Part shown: piece by piece, positions 6,287-6,327 of the stretch | How positions within the stretch are numbered: position 1 is the stretch's first letter | Layout: every line of letters starts with the position of its first letter | Origin: an uncultured Rhodanobacteraceae bacterium | GTDB lineage: Bacteria > Pseudomonadota > Gammaproteobacteria > Xanthomonadales > Ahniellaceae | DNA: 6,327 nt | Assembly (NCBI GenBank): GCA_937873105.1 | Contig: CALMWD010000483.1 | Coordinates: 1-6,327 of the forward strand | Reading direction: 5' to 3' | Notes under the pieces: model-generated | Told to the model about the DNA's origin: nothing | The model's input: the letters and a program-made list of their open reading frames with translations, nothing else | Database searches by the model: none | Program-made: the position numbers and the translations under genes

Positions 6287-6327
6287 GTGCGCCGGCGAAA
6301 CCGGTGACGCGTAAAGGGTGCAAGTCC
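6287..6327 (+). mobile_element. 5' end of a probable bacterial group II intron (partial, runs off right edge)
   Basis: The sequence begins GTGCG, the 5' consensus of bacterial group II introns (GUGYG), at the base after the TAG stop. It is followed by a hairpin, CGCCGG (6290-6295) and CCGGTG (6301-6306) around a CGAAA loop, one pair being G-U. Then comes AAAGGGTGCAAGTCC (6313-6327), which matches the domain I stem-loop typical of these introns, where a GUGAAAGU/GUGCAAGU loop (epsilon-prime) contacts the intron's 5' end. The order GTGCG, hairpin, then GG-TGCAAGT-CC is what I recall at the starts of several bacterial introns. The left boundary is sharp; the rest, including any reverse-transcriptase gene and domain V, lies outside. 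Only 41 bases are visible, so chance resemblance is not excluded. Confidence 0.6.

Noticed and set aside
6290..6306. Intrinsic terminator after the secreted-protein gene
   Set aside because: The stem is only six pairs with one G-U and no T-tract follows; it fits better as the first hairpin of the intron.
6316..6327. GGGTGCAAGTCC as a tRNA T-arm
   Set aside because: The loop has G where T55 should be, and no anticodon or D-arm structure precedes it; the group II intron reading explains more of the sequence.

Overview
The window is GC-rich, densely coding bacterial DNA. Codon use, the E. coli-like split dihydropyrimidine dehydrogenase and a secreted protein ending in DGFE suggest a gammaproteobacterium near the Lysobacterales/Xanthomonadales. 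That placement is inference from style and remembered family traits.

Layout: (1) Positions 1-306, minus strand, hold the start of an exported, probably helical-repeat protein whose rest lies off the left edge. (2) Positions 307-438 form a divergent intergenic region with a plausible promoter and small inverted repeat for the rightward operon. (3) Positions 439-4533 are a tight three-gene operon: preT (flavin/Fe-S electron-input subunit), preA (FMN/ferredoxin catalytic subunit) and an NCS1-family permease. preT and preA overlap by 8 nt; preA and the permease share one base in TGATG. (4) After a 91-nt gap, 4625-6286 encode a secreted protein with about seven repeats of 60-70 residues, read as a probable beta-propeller, with a DGFE C-terminus. 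(5) Directly after its TAG stop, the last 41 bases look like the 5' end of a bacterial group II intron (GTGCG start, a hairpin, then the GGTGCAAGTCC loop region), cut by the window edge.

The operon makes sense as the first step of reductive pyrimidine breakdown. The permease would import a pyrimidine or related ring compound. PreT would pass electrons from NAD(P)H through FAD and two unusual Fe-S clusters to PreA, which reduces uracil or thymine to the 5,6-dihydro form. The next pathway enzymes, dihydropyrimidinase and beta-ureidopropionase, are not in the window.

The most interesting point is the right edge. The probable intron sits exactly behind a DGFE-stop tail that I recall as recurrent in secreted proteins of this lineage, which raises the possibility that the tail-coding DNA is itself the intron's target.
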